Assembly: GCA_002427745.1 (NCBI GenBank)
Contig: DIYF01000092.1
Span: 1 to 64,000, forward strand
DNA length: 64,000 nt
Direction of reading: 5' to 3'
Source of the DNA: Roseivirga sp. UBA6061
GTDB taxonomy: Bacteria; Bacteroidota; Bacteroidia; Cytophagales; Cyclobacteriaceae
A model generated the notes under the pieces. It did no database searches, was not told the origin of the DNA, and was given only the letters and a program-made list of their open reading frames with translations. The translations under genes and the position numbers were made by a program. Shown here in pieces: positions 7,504 through 17,018 of the stretch (positions are counted from its first letter, which is position 1; the number at the start of each line of letters is the position of its first letter).

Positions 7504-10500
7504 ATGTGTCGTTTTATTTATAGGTGCTGTTGGGTCTGGTGTATATGTGTTTTTATCGTTTTTCAGGTGTCGGGCCAGAATCTCACATGGCTGAGACAAG
7601 ACAATCCTGATAACAGTGATACACATTTTGGTTACAGCGAGGTAGAATACCTGGCCAGAGATACTGATGGCAACCTCTACAATCTCATAGAATACAGCAG
7701 CCGGGCAGTCATGGCGGATGATGATGACTTCGACCAGTTATCCCGTGCCGGTACTTCCCATATTGTGGCTAAGTACTCTACTGCCGGTGAGTTGCTGTGG
7801 TATAAGGAGTTCCAGTTTTTGGATCGCAATGCTGTATTTCTCGATGTACTGGATGATGGCAGTATGATTCTGGTGGGAGAGGTGTTTGCCACAACAGATT
7901 ATGATTTTGTATTTGAGGGAAAGCCTTTTCAACTCGCTCAGTTTAGTCGCGCTTCTTTTTTTGCCTGGATCAATGCAGATGGAGTCGTAACCAACTGGGA
8001 GTTGTCTGACGAGGCCCCGCTGGGGTTTTTCAATTCCAGTATCCGGGGTATTAAACTACTTGCTAATGGTAAGTTCTGGATGTCAGGTATTTACGATAAG
8101 GGGCCTCATCAAATAGGTTCGACACTTTATTTGAAACATCAGATCAGCTACATCAATCTTGTTGGTACAGATGGTTTGATTGAGAAATCCAACGAATTCG
8201 ATTCCGGGCCTCAGCAAAACCAGACCACGAAGGCTTTCTTTACGGAGAGTTTCCATACACAAAACGGACAGGTATTTTTAAAGGGGTTTTCGAAAGGTTT
8301 TTTTAACCTCTCCGGGTTTAGTTCACGCTTTATTTTACGCATTAATGCGGCCAATGAGCCTGAACTTGTAATGGCAGTTAACAACGATGACGATGAAATC
8401 ACGGAGATAGAGTTTCATCAGGATGGTACCCTTTCCCTGCTGGGGTATACCCCGGATGGTGTGCTCAATACCACCATGGGTAATATCGCTGTGGGCATGG
8501 CGGGCAGAAGCTTCCTGGTGAATCTGCTGGGAACCAGTGTACAGGGAATCATACCCATACCGTATCTGTATCTGGGTATGAACAAGTTTGGAGGCGATGA
8601 CAATAAACTGGTGCTATATGGAAGACTAGGTACCAGCAGAACAGTCCCTGACGGACAAGGTAATGAGCTCCCTTCCGATGGTGAACGATACATAGGTTTT
8701 TACGATAAGGCAGGCGTGCTCAGCTATTTTGAAAACTATGACTACTACTCCCTTTTCAGTAATGCTGAGCTGGCAGGAGTACTGGCAGACACCAATTGTG
8801 AAGCCTTTTATGTAGCCGGCTTTACCCGGGGAGTGGTAGACTATGATCTGAGTGAGGACGGGGAACGACTTTCTTATGATTCACAGACGAGAGAGCAGTA
8901 CTTTCTTGCCAAATACAATAATGAAAAACCGAAGATTCTGTCTGATGACCTCATTGAGGTTTGCGAGAATGATCCGCTTTCTCTTGATCTGTTAATTGTG
9001 GATGAAGCCTCCGATCAGGTGACAGTAACTTTCAGCTCACCCAATGGAGATTTTAATCCCAATCTCATCAACCTGTCAGGTGCAGGCATCAGCAGAGTGG
9101 CTGATTTAAGCGGCCTGGGGGTAACCGGAGATGTGCTGTTAAGAGTCAGGGCTACGGACATCTGTGGAGATTTTAATGAGAAAGATGTCCTCGTCAGGAT
9201 TGCCGCCACGCCAGATGCTCCTGCATTGTCATTGGCCGGAGACTACTATTTATGTCCCGGTGAGACACTAAAAATTACCAGCGATGCGATCCATCAGGTA
9301 ACCTGGTCCGATAATGTTACTACGACAGATACCCTGGAAATTACTACAGCCGGAACTTACTGGGTAACCCAGGCGATTGGTACGGGATGTGTGAGTGCCA
9401 ATTCTGACTCCCTTACCGTAATCATGGCCGTGGCTCCGGAAAGGCCTGTGATCAGTGCCTCAGGTTCTTTGCAACTGTGTGAGGGCAGTAGCCTGACCCT
9501 AAGCGCCAGCCTTACCAATAATCTCATATGGTCTACAGGTGAAACTTCCGCTTCCATCGAGGTAACTGAACCGGGAAGCTATACCGTCTATCAGACTTCA
9601 GAACACTGTGGAAACAGTCCCGTTTCAGAAGCCGTAGTGGTGGTAAGGGCAGAGGCACCTGAGACGCCAGTTATATCCGCTTCAGGGCCTCTGAGGTTTT
9701 GCCAGGGAGAGAGTGTCACGCTGACCGCCTCAGTGGCTGATAATCTGATGTGGTCAACAGGAGAAACCACTCAGTCGATCGTTATCACAGAAGCAGGAAC
9801 CTACTCGGTATACCAGACCTCTGCCTTATGTGGAGATAGTAATGTCTCAGATATTATAGAGGTGGAGGTGGTGGATCTTCCTGTAACTCCGGTTATCTCA
9901 GTATCCGGAGACCTGGAAGTTTGTATAGGTGAAACCGTGACACTTACGGCTACTCCCGGAGATAATGTGGTATGGTCTACAGGAGAGACAAGCGCGTCCA
10001 TTACGGTCGCTGCCAGCGGTTCTTACACTGTTTATCAGACTTCAGCAGATTGCGGAGACAGTCCTTCTGCCACTCCTGTAGAGGTCATCGTCAAAGACAG
10101 TCCGCCACAGCCTCAGATCACGGTGGTGGGCGATGCCCGGTTTTGTGAAGGTGGCTCGGTGGTACTTCGCGCATCGGAGGCTGACACGTATCTGTGGTCC
10201 ACCGGTGAAACCACCCGGGAGGTTACCGTGCGTAACTCGGGAACATTTTGGCTTAGCTCTACTGTTGACGGATGTGAAAGCCCTGTTTCTGATCAGGTGG
10301 AGGTGCTGGTGGATGAAGATTTCAACCTGTCTCTCGGGGCAGATACCTCTGTTTGCTCTGCTTTTAACAATATAGAACTCGTTCCGGAAGTGAGTCGCTC
10401 AGATCTTGATTTTACCTGGTCTGACGGTTCTCAAATGAGCACCCTGATAGTTGAAGAGGCTGGAGAATACTGGCTGGAGGCAAGCAATGGTACCTGTGTC

Positions 10501-10818
10501 CAAAGGGCTATGGTAAGAGTAGAAGAGGCCTGTTACCCCACCTTATACTTTCCTAATGCTTTTACACCGAACGGAGATGGTGAAAATGATGTTTTCAGTG
10601 CTATTGGTACCCGTGTGGTAAGTTTTAAACTATCGGTTTTCAATAGCTGGGGCCTGAAGATTTTTGAATCCAATTCCATGGATCAGGGCTGGGATGGTAC
10701 TCATCAGCAGGAAAAGGTGCCGGAAGGACAATACGTCTACCATGCCGTATATAGTGGTATTGTAAATGGTCAGACGGTGACGCTGTCTCAAAGAGGGGGC
10801 GTTCTGTTATTTCGCTGA
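7504..10818 (+). CDS. T9SS type B surface protein with Ig-like repeats
   Basis: 1104 residues. Signal peptide at about 1-25 (Cys- and Phe-rich, ending VSGQ). The first ~480 residues form a propeller-like region made of segments such as GYSEVEYLARDTDGNLY. Then come five Ig/PKD-like repeats, each with an early Cys, a WSTGET or similar centre, a YTVYQTS strand and a second Cys. Repeats 2 to 5 start at 9451, 9673, 9895 and 10117, exactly 74 codons apart; repeat 1 is one codon longer. The C-terminus (YFPNAFTPNGDGENDVFSA, then FNSWGLKIFES and GWDGTHQ) is the CHU_C/gliding-associated type B sorting domain, so export by T9SS to the cell surface is expected. It is probably an adhesin or structural surface protein. 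Confidence 0.93.
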   Translation: MCRFIYRCCWVWCICVFIVFQVSGQNLTWLRQDNPDNSDTHFGYSEVEYLARDTDGNLYNLIEYSSRAVMADDDDFDQLSRAGTSHIVAKYSTAGELLWYKEFQFLDRNAVFLDVLDDGSMILVGEVFATTDYDFVFEGKPFQLAQFSRASFFAWINADGVVTNWELSDEAPLGFFNSSIRGIKLLANGKFWMSGIYDKGPHQIGSTLYLKHQISYINLVGTDGLIEKSNEFDSGPQQNQTTKAFFTESFHTQNGQVFLKGFSKGFFNLSGFSSRFILRINAANEPELVMAVNNDDDEITEIEFHQDGTLSLLGYTPDGVLNTTMGNIAVGMAGRSFLVNLLGTSVQGIIPIPYLYLGMNKFGGDDNKLVLYGRLGTSRTVPDGQGNELPSDGERYIGFYDKAGVLSYFENYDYYSLFSNAELAGVLADTNCEAFYVAGFTRGVVDYDLSEDGERLSYDSQTREQYFLAKYNNEKPKILSDDLIEVCENDPLSLDLLIVDEASDQVTVTFSSPNGDFNPNLINLSGAGISRVADLSGLGVTGDVLLRVRATDICGDFNEKDVLVRIAATPDAPALSLAGDYYLCPGETLKITSDAIHQVTWSDNVTTTDTLEITTAGTYWVTQAIGTGCVSANSDSLTVIMAVAPERPVISASGSLQLCEGSSLTLSASLTNNLIWSTGETSASIEVTEPGSYTVYQTSEHCGNSPVSEAVVVVRAEAPETPVISASGPLRFCQGESVTLTASVADNLMWSTGETTQSIVITEAGTYSVYQTSALCGDSNVSDIIEVEVVDLPVTPVISVSGDLEVCIGETVTLTATPGDNVVWSTGETSASITVAASGSYTVYQTSADCGDSPSATPVEVIVKDSPPQPQITVVGDARFCEGGSVVLRASEADTYLWSTGETTREVTVRNSGTFWLSSTVDGCESPVSDQVEVLVDEDFNLSLGADTSVCSAFNNIELVPEVSRSDLDFTWSDGSQMSTLIVEEAGEYWLEASNGTCVQRAMVRVEEACYPTLYFPNAFTPNGDGENDVFSAIGTRVVSFKLSVFNSWGLKIFESNSMDQGWDGTHQQEKVPEGQYVYHAVYSGIVNGQTVTLSQRGGVLLFR

Positions 10819-10917
10819 GATCGGGGGCAGACCCGACTTAACAATAACTAATTGTAGACGGCCATACCAATTGCTCAGAGGAGTAGTTATATTATTATCA
10901 GGCAGTGAAGTCGCTGC

Positions 10918-12639
10918 ATGTTGTTGAAGAAGTGTCGTATGCTAAGAAGAATGAGTTGTATAAATAAGCCGGGTCGTGGTCGGTTGTGGATCGCGCTGGC
11001 TTTTATGATTCCTGTTTTGAACTTAAGCGGTCAGGATGAGTTGTTGACCATCATGACCAATGAGCTGGATCGTGAGTATGAGGTATTGGCTAAAGCAGAT
11101 CCCCCGGCTTATTATATTGACTACAGGATTAACGATATCCGGGGCTACGAACTGGCTTCCAGCTTTGGCAGTCTCATGAGCTCCCGACCGATACACAGAC
11201 GTATGGGGCATGTACGGGTTCGGGTAGGAGACTATCAGCGGGATAACACGCATGAAGTGGGCATGTTCGGGAGTTTTGGCAGAGGCCCTTCCATGATGAT
11301 GCCATTGGAGAACCAGCCTGAGGCCGTAAATTACGCCTTGTGGAAGGCTACAGATCAGGGATATAACCGGGCCAAAAACGCTTATGAAAAAGTGCTTGAA
11401 AAACCAGACTCTTCCGCTGTGCCTGACTTTTCAAACGAACAAAGTACACAGTTTACCGAGCCCGCTCTGAACGTCAGTGAATTGATGCGGGTCAGTATCT
11501 GGGAAAAGAGGATCAAAGAACTCTCAGCTCCTTTTGCCAGGCATGAAGACATTACCTCGGCCAATGCAGCTCTTTATTTCAGTGTAGACAGAAAATACTT
11601 TACCTCGACCGAGGGAACACGGATTGTACAAAACGCACCGGGAGCTTACCTGATCATCACCGCTAACATCCGGGCTGAAGATGGTGCGGATATCCCTATC
11701 TATAAGACCTACTTTGCTTTTTCCCCAAAAAACCTGCCTTCACAAGAACAGATGCTGAGAGATGTGGAGGAGCTCATCAAAACACTGAAAGAGCTTAAAC
11801 ATGCTCCCCTGGCTGAGCCCTACAGCGGACCCGCTATTCTGGCCCCTGAAGTAGCCGGAGTATTCTTTCATGAGATTTTCGGCCATCGAATTGAGGGCCA
11901 TCGTCTGAGGAGTAAAATGGATGGTCAGACCTTTAAGGAAAAAGTGGACCAGCAGGTGCTGGATGGCTCGCTGAGCGTAACTTCTGACCCCGGCCTCAAA
12001 ACCATGGGTAATAAAGACCTCATTGGTACTTATCAATACGATGATGAGGGTGTGAAAGGACAGCGTGTAAAGGTGGTAGAAGACGGGAAACTGAAGACTT
12101 TTCTGATGTCAAGAAGTCCCCTGGATCATTTTAAAAAGTCAAACGGGCATGGCAGGGCACAGGCAGGAATGTCACCTGTTTCACGTCAGTCCAACCTGAT
12201 CATTGAAACGAGTAAGCCGGTAAGTACGGAAGAGCTGAGGAAAGCACTTATAGCTGAGTGTAAAAAGCAGAATAAGGAATATGGTTATTACTTCGCAGAG
12301 GTGACCGGTGGTTTTACTTTTACCGACCGTTATTCCACCAACTCCTTTAACATCATGCCCACACGTGTGTATCGGGTGTTTGTAGATGGCAGGCCGGATC
12401 AACTGGTGCGAGGAGTGGCCCTGATCGGCACACCCCTGGCCATGTTTGCGGAGATTGCCGCAGCAGGAGATGAAACAGGTACCTTCACCGGTATTTGCGG
12501 AGCTGAATCAGGTGGTGTTCCTGTAAGTGCTACGTCTCCGGCACTTTATGTAAGACGCATCGAGACACAGAAAATGGTGAAAAGGGAGTCAGGAGAAAAA
12601 CCTCTCCTCAAACGACCTGTTAACGGAGAGGAGAATTGA
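10918..12639 (+). CDS. exported TldD-like metallopeptidase
   Basis: 573 residues. It belongs to the TldD/PmbA family of zinc peptidases. The metal site is visible: HEIFGH at 318-323 followed by RIEGH, as in the TldD HExxxH motif. The C-terminal GICGAESGGVPVSATSPAL region fits the family core. Unlike the cytosolic E. coli TldD, it begins with a basic stretch and a hydrophobic segment (about 24-39, ending SGQ), so it is probably exported to the periplasm. Met8 and Met12 are alternative starts. The next gene, one base away, encodes the partner-like paralog that lacks the metal motif, so a heterodimer is likely. Confidence 0.9.
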   Translation: MLLKKCRMLRRMSCINKPGRGRLWIALAFMIPVLNLSGQDELLTIMTNELDREYEVLAKADPPAYYIDYRINDIRGYELASSFGSLMSSRPIHRRMGHVRVRVGDYQRDNTHEVGMFGSFGRGPSMMMPLENQPEAVNYALWKATDQGYNRAKNAYEKVLEKPDSSAVPDFSNEQSTQFTEPALNVSELMRVSIWEKRIKELSAPFARHEDITSANAALYFSVDRKYFTSTEGTRIVQNAPGAYLIITANIRAEDGADIPIYKTYFAFSPKNLPSQEQMLRDVEELIKTLKELKHAPLAEPYSGPAILAPEVAGVFFHEIFGHRIEGHRLRSKMDGQTFKEKVDQQVLDGSLSVTSDPGLKTMGNKDLIGTYQYDDEGVKGQRVKVVEDGKLKTFLMSRSPLDHFKKSNGHGRAQAGMSPVSRQSNLIIETSKPVSTEELRKALIAECKKQNKEYGYYFAEVTGGFTFTDRYSTNSFNIMPTRVYRVFVDGRPDQLVRGVALIGTPLAMFAEIAAAGDETGTFTGICGAESGGVPVSATSPALYVRRIETQKMVKRESGEKPLLKRPVNGEEN

Positions 12640-12640
12640 T

Positions 12641-14317
12641 ATGAGAGTTGACAGATACCTATTGGCTTTACTTTTCTCTATGCTCCCGGGCCTGAATAAC
12701 CTGCAGGCTCAGAGTGACCGGGAGATTGTGTTGAAAGCAATGGAAGATGAGCTTGAGCGAAGTATGAATGATCTGATGCTGGATGATCATGACCGTCCGT
12801 TCTTTATCAGCTACAGGGTTTTTGAGACCAGCGGTTTTAGCCTGACGGCTACGCTGGGAGCCATCAGTACCAGAAATAGGACCCCGCTGAGAAGGGGCAG
12901 TGTCAGATTAATCGTTGGGGATTATGATTTCAATGATGAGAGCTTTACCCAGGGCATGGGCTATGCCGGCCAGCCCAATACAGGTTTTCTGAGAGGAAGC
13001 ATGCCCGTAGAGGCAGATTATTATGGCATCAGAAGGCATTTCTGGCAGTCAACTGAAGAGATGTACCGCAGGGCAGCCAAGGGGTTTAAAGGACACAAGA
13101 CAAAGCTCGAAAAGGAAGGGAAGCGTATTGAAGATACACCTCATCTGGTTTTTTCAAAAGTGCCTGTGGCATCATACGAGTCTCCGGTGCTTGAAGTCAG
13201 CTGGAATGAAGAGGCTATGGCCAAAAGAGCCCGTGAAATTTCGGCCATATTTCTGGACTATCCTGAAATGGAAAACTCAAGGGTTTATTATGCTGTTTCG
13301 CATGACCGGGAGTACTTTATCAGCAGCGAGGGAGCCCGGATTGTAGAAGAAGAGGCTTCTGTACTGTTGAGCATTTCTGCTTCGCCTGTTCGTCCTGTTC
13401 CGAATTTCGTGCCTAAGCAGCTCAAATATGAAGCATCTTCTTTTGATCAGTTACCGACTGACGATGAGATCAGGGAGGACATTATCGAAATGATAGCCAA
13501 ACTGGGGGGAGGTACAGAGATAGCACAGTTTGAGGACAGCTATGAGGGCCCGGTATTGTTTTATGATAAGTCCGTTGCCAATCTTTTTGCAAGGCAAATG
13601 ATACCCCGTCTGAACGCATCCGAATCGGCTGGGATAGAAGAAAACTCAGGCTACAGTAACAGGTCAAAGCAATTGGACCACAAGATAGGTAAGCGGGTAA
13701 CCTCCCGTGGCCTGACGGTGAGTGCATTACCGGGAGCACAAACCTACCGGGGGCAGAAGATGAAAGGAGCTTATCGCTATGACCTGGAAGGTGTAAAAGC
13801 CACAGATAGTCTGCTCTTGATAGAAAAAGGCTATCTGAAAGAGCTTATGCGGGGCAGAACGGTCCTCAAAGGTTCGCCCGGAGCGAATGGTACAGGCTTA
13901 GGAGCAGGCGTGCTGTCGGTCATCAGCCACGATATCCGACCAGAGGCCGAACTGAAAAGAATGCTGATAGAGCTGGCGGAGGATGAAGGACTGGAATATG
14001 CACTGATTATAAGAGAAATGCCAGTATTGGGCAGAGGGGTCAATGTCTACAAAGTCTCTTTGGAAGATGGCAGTGAAACCCTTTTAGGAGGAGCCTCTTT
14101 GAACGATCTTAAGTTTAATTCATTCCGTAAGCTTGGAGGTACATCCTCTGATCGCACGGTGCATCACTTACCCGACTCTTTTAACGGCAGATCTGTTTCT
14201 GTGATAGCTCCGGCCATTATGTTACTGGAAGACGTGGAAGTGGAGCCATACCAGAACTACGGGGCACGAAAGAGAAAAGAACCTCTTGTTAAGAATCCTC
14301 TGGTGAAGGAAGACTAG
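12641..14317 (+). CDS. exported TldE/PmbA-like partner lacking the zinc motif
   Basis: 558 residues. It is a paralog of the preceding gene; both share a signal peptide, the opening DREIVLKAMEDELERSM, RVYYAVSHDREYFISSEGARIV and a YRYDLEGVKA segment. Where the first protein has HEIFGH, this one reads KSVANLFARQMI, so the catalytic His-Glu-His set is missing. In known TldD/TldE pairs TldE also lacks the motif and serves as a structural partner. The signal peptide covers about residues 1-23 (ending LQAQ). The gene starts one base after the TldD-like stop, so translation is probably coupled. Its 3' end overlaps the convergent isochorismatase gene by 29 bases. Confidence 0.88.
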   Translation: MRVDRYLLALLFSMLPGLNNLQAQSDREIVLKAMEDELERSMNDLMLDDHDRPFFISYRVFETSGFSLTATLGAISTRNRTPLRRGSVRLIVGDYDFNDESFTQGMGYAGQPNTGFLRGSMPVEADYYGIRRHFWQSTEEMYRRAAKGFKGHKTKLEKEGKRIEDTPHLVFSKVPVASYESPVLEVSWNEEAMAKRAREISAIFLDYPEMENSRVYYAVSHDREYFISSEGARIVEEEASVLLSISASPVRPVPNFVPKQLKYEASSFDQLPTDDEIREDIIEMIAKLGGGTEIAQFEDSYEGPVLFYDKSVANLFARQMIPRLNASESAGIEENSGYSNRSKQLDHKIGKRVTSRGLTVSALPGAQTYRGQKMKGAYRYDLEGVKATDSLLLIEKGYLKELMRGRTVLKGSPGANGTGLGAGVLSVISHDIRPEAELKRMLIELAEDEGLEYALIIREMPVLGRGVNVYKVSLEDGSETLLGGASLNDLKFNSFRKLGGTSSDRTVHHLPDSFNGRSVSVIAPAIMLLEDVEVEPYQNYGARKRKEPLVKNPLVKED

Positions 14318-14861
14318 TGCCGGATAATCCCAGCTCTGACATGCCTTTTACTACAATTGACCCCTGCGTGGGCGTCAAGTTTTGCCATACCCAGTTATAG
14401 TGATCTATCACCATTGTGGCGTCCATGTTGGGTCGGTTTCCTGTAGTATGGGCATCGGCAATTACTGTGATCTGATAGTCGAGGGCCAGTGCTGCCTGTA
14501 CTGTAGCATTGACACAGAAGTCGGTGGCGCTGCCACTGATGAACACTTCTTCTATTGCTTGCTTTTGCAGTACATCATGCAAGCTGCTTTTGTAGAATGC
14601 ATTATTGGCCGTTTTACTCACTACAATGTCCTCCGGTTTGGGAGAAAGCCCTGCCAGTATTTTCCAGTCCTCGCTGCCCGGAATAAAGACGTTTTCAGCA
14701 CTGCCATCATGTTGAATATAAACAACAGGGAGCCCCTGGCTGCGAAAACGGGCTGCGATCCTGTCGATGTTTTGTATGAGGCGATCGGCCTGATAGCGAA
14801 ATTTGGCTGGTGGAAAATCACCGCGCTGCATATCTATGATCAGAAGTGCTTTCTTTGACAT
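14289..14861 (-). CDS. isochorismatase-family cysteine hydrolase
   Basis: 190 residues from the ATG at 14861. The frame extends to a TTG at 14894, but the family start is SKKALLIIDMQ. The catalytic Asp-Lys-Cys triad is visible: Asp10 in LLIIDMQ, Lys83 in SKTANNAF and Cys116 in SATDFCVNAT, next to the usual cis-peptide region. The family includes nicotinamidases, isochorismatases and N-carbamoyl hydrolases. The specific substrate cannot be read here. The protein is cytoplasmic. Its last 29 bases overlap the convergent TldE-like gene. Confidence 0.9.
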   Translation of the reverse strand: MSKKALLIIDMQRGDFPPAKFRYQADRLIQNIDRIAARFRSQGLPVVYIQHDGSAENVFIPGSEDWKILAGLSPKPEDIVVSKTANNAFYKSSLHDVLQKQAIEEVFISGSATDFCVNATVQAALALDYQITVIADAHTTGNRPNMDATMVIDHYNWVWQNLTPTQGSIVVKGMSELGLSGTSLPSPEDS

Positions 14862-14939
14862 GCCCGAAGATTGGCAAGTGTGGCTAAAAGACAAAATTTA
14901 CGACCCGCCAATTTTATTCAAGCAGGTTCATGACCCAAT

Positions 14940-15668
14940 TCACAATGCTGACTGCCGGCAACTGCCTGTTTCTGTATCAAAAAACAACAGACCTTCGCTA
15001 TCTCCTCCAAGCTGAGACAAGAGTTCTCCCTCACTGTTCCAGACAGCACTTTTTCCACCGCCTTCCTGGCCTTCACAGGGGCCTGTACAGTTAGACATCA
15101 TGGTAATCATATGGCATTCCTTTGCCAGGCTGGAAAGGCGCTCAGATGCTTTCACAACACCACCGGCTGTCTTGGCTACGCTACTCAGGTAGACGTTTGT
15201 TTCGTTGTGACAAGCCTCTTGCGCATGCGCTGGTACTGATATTTCATAGCAAATGGCCAGGGCTATTTCATGGGCCAGGCCCAGGGCAGTAATGGTACTT
15301 TTACCACTGACAAACCAGGGCTTTTCATCGGCATGAAGGTATTTTTTGGCATAGACCTCTCTGGGGCCGGCTGGTTGAAAAATGAGCATGGCAATGGCTA
15401 CACCGTCTCCCTGCTTAAGAGGAATACCAACACCAATGGTTACCTGACTGGCATTGCTGAGTTCCTGAAAGACAGCAAGACTTTTGTCATCTTTCTCCAG
15501 TGCAGAGGCGACAGCGGTTTCCGGCTCATAGGCACAAATAGAAAGCTCCGGGAAAACGATCAGGTCTGCACCCTGGCCTATGGCGCACTCTGTTACTTCT
15601 TTGTGTTTTGAGATGTTGGCTTCAATATCACCAACTTTTGAGCTGATTTGTGCTAAACAGATTTTCAT
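14940..15668 (-). CDS. carbon-nitrogen hydrolase (nitrilase superfamily)
   Basis: 242 residues. It hydrolyses a C-N bond of an amide or nitrile. The Glu-Lys-Cys triad is visible: Glu41 in VFPELSICAY, Lys108/109 in YAKKYLHADE and Cys140 in AICYEISVP. Length fits a single-domain amidase. Its ATG overlaps the stop of the MepB-like gene by four bases, so the two genes are probably translated together. Several amidase branches remain possible; the substrate is unknown. Confidence 0.9.
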   Translation of the reverse strand: MKICLAQISSKVGDIEANISKHKEVTECAIGQGADLIVFPELSICAYEPETAVASALEKDDKSLAVFQELSNASQVTIGVGIPLKQGDGVAIAMLIFQPAGPREVYAKKYLHADEKPWFVSGKSTITALGLAHEIALAICYEISVPAHAQEACHNETNVYLSSVAKTAGGVVKASERLSSLAKECHMITMMSNCTGPCEGQEGGGKSAVWNSEGELLSQLGGDSEGLLFFDTETGSCRQSAL

Positions 15669-16180
15669 TGGGTTCTATCCTGGTCCTGAAGATAGAATTT
15701 TTTGGCTTTTTTATAATCAGCAGGTGAAAATGAATGTAAGGGCAGGAAGAATTCCGATTGCCAGTCCTGGGTCTTTTGGGCCTGCCTGCTCCCGGCTACA
15801 TCCCAGGGTGGGTATACCCGCATAGCGCGTTTGCCTTCTTTGCCATTCCCCGTCAGTACCCCTTTGTCCAGTAGTATCTGCCCGGGAAAAAGAAACTGAC
15901 CTGATAAATCACCCTGGCTGACATTTACCATAAACAAGTCTATGGAATCAGAGGTTTCGAAAGGCTCAATCGGCCCAGCGGCTGACCTCTTCCATAGCGT
16001 AACAAACTGACCTGTTTTGGTAGGGGTGATTTTGGCAGTTCTGCAAATGACAGACAAATTATTCAGACGAAAACTACAGGCTTCGTACTCCCGGCTTTCT
16101 CTTTCCTCCTTAAAATCACTCAGTTTCCACTGGTGGGGCTGGTAAATAAGTCTTGAGGCAAGTTGCAGCAGGTCAGTCAT
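15665..16180 (-). CDS. MepB-like protein
   Basis: 171 residues from the ATG at 16180. An upstream TTG at 16222 would add 14 residues. The segment RTAKITPTKTGQFVTLWKR, followed by an IDLFMVNVSQGDLSGQFLFP strand pair and a basic WDV region, matches the MepB family (named from the Staphylococcus mepRAB locus, biochemical role unknown). No signal peptide. It is the first gene of a two-gene unit with the nitrilase (four-base overlap). A hairpin with a T tract abuts its start codon. Confidence 0.8.
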   Translation of the reverse strand: MTDLLQLASRLIYQPHQWKLSDFKEERESREYEACSFRLNNLSVICRTAKITPTKTGQFVTLWKRSAAGPIEPFETSDSIDLFMVNVSQGDLSGQFLFPGQILLDKGVLTGNGKEGKRAMRVYPPWDVAGSRQAQKTQDWQSEFFLPLHSFSPADYKKAKKFYLQDQDRTQ

Positions 16181-16219
16181 AAAAAGTCCCCGGACTCTTT
16201 TAAACTCAGACCGGGGACT
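16181..16219 (-). terminator. hairpin with T tract abutting the MepB-like start
   Basis: On the minus strand AGTCCCCGG (16219-16211) pairs with CCGGGGACT (16193-16185). TTTT follows at 16184-16181, and the ATG of the MepB-like gene begins at 16180. It can end transcription of the SnoaL gene upstream. Because it touches the next start codon, it could also act as an attenuator. Confidence 0.75.
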
Positions 16220-16259
16220 CAAAAGTAGAACTTGCCAGGTATAAACCAGCTTTTCTCTA

Positions 16260-17018
16260 TTAAATCATGCCGTTTTCGTGTGCCATGATTTCAGGAATGG
16301 CCTGAGATACTGACCAGTGCTCCCGGATTTTACCACGGGAGAGTCTGTATATGTTGTAAAATACATAAGGCAGGCCCTGAAGACTTCCGGTAGCTTGCGA
16401 CACCACAAAATTTCCCTCGGTTATGAGCCTGTGAACTTTCTCAAAGCTCAAGCCTGACAGGTATTGTTGAAAACTCTCTTTGCCGTCATTGACTTCCGGT
16501 ATGTGCTGGATCAGTTTTTCCGCTACAAAATCATCAAGCTTGTCCGAGTGCCTGCCTATGAGTACCTCATCAGAAAATTTTCTGATTATCTCATCATTCT
16601 CCTTTGTCAGATGATGATCTTTGGTTGTGACAGGTCCATCTACGGTGCCGATTGCCTTCGAGCCAAGATCCGTAATGTCCTGAATGGCATCCCAGTGCTC
16701 AGCTATCTTTTCGTTCTCTATTCTGAATAAATCGAGAACAGCCTTGTGCTGTCCGGCAAACTCAACGTTCAGGTGCATTACAACAAATTCCCCCTGAGCA
16801 ATAAGCCGTACATGCGGTTTGGGTGGTGCTTCAGGCTCAGGGAACTGTTTTAACAGCTCGAGTACCTCCAGCATACCCTTGAGCCCGGTTTTTACCTGTG
16901 GATTGTGTTGAATATAATCTTCAGTAAGTATCTTCCGTGCAAAGTGAGCATCCTTTTTGCCAATCACGTTTTGATAAAACTGAAGTGCGATTTGTTTATT
17001 GTTATTACTGTTTTTCAT
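16260..17018 (-). CDS. tandem SnoaL-like (NTF2 fold) protein
   Basis: 252 residues containing two SnoaL-type domains in tandem, about 5-122 and 135-250. Each has a helix with an FYQNVIGKKD- or FSDEVLIGRHS-like start, a YIQHNPQV or LIQHIPEV strand, and an FVVMH or FVVSQ strand. The domains end in a LFRIENEKIAEHWD or IYRLSRGKIREHWS motif, whose His-Trp is conserved in both. SnoaL-like proteins include polyketide cyclases and many small-molecule binders. No substrate is suggested here. A hairpin follows the gene. Confidence 0.85.
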   Translation of the reverse strand: MKNSNNNKQIALQFYQNVIGKKDAHFARKILTEDYIQHNPQVKTGLKGMLEVLELLKQFPEPEAPPKPHVRLIAQGEFVVMHLNVEFAGQHKAVLDLFRIENEKIAEHWDAIQDITDLGSKAIGTVDGPVTTKDHHLTKENDEIIRKFSDEVLIGRHSDKLDDFVAEKLIQHIPEVNDGKESFQQYLSGLSFEKVHRLITEGNFVVSQATGSLQGLPYVFYNIYRLSRGKIREHWSVSQAIPEIMAHENGMI

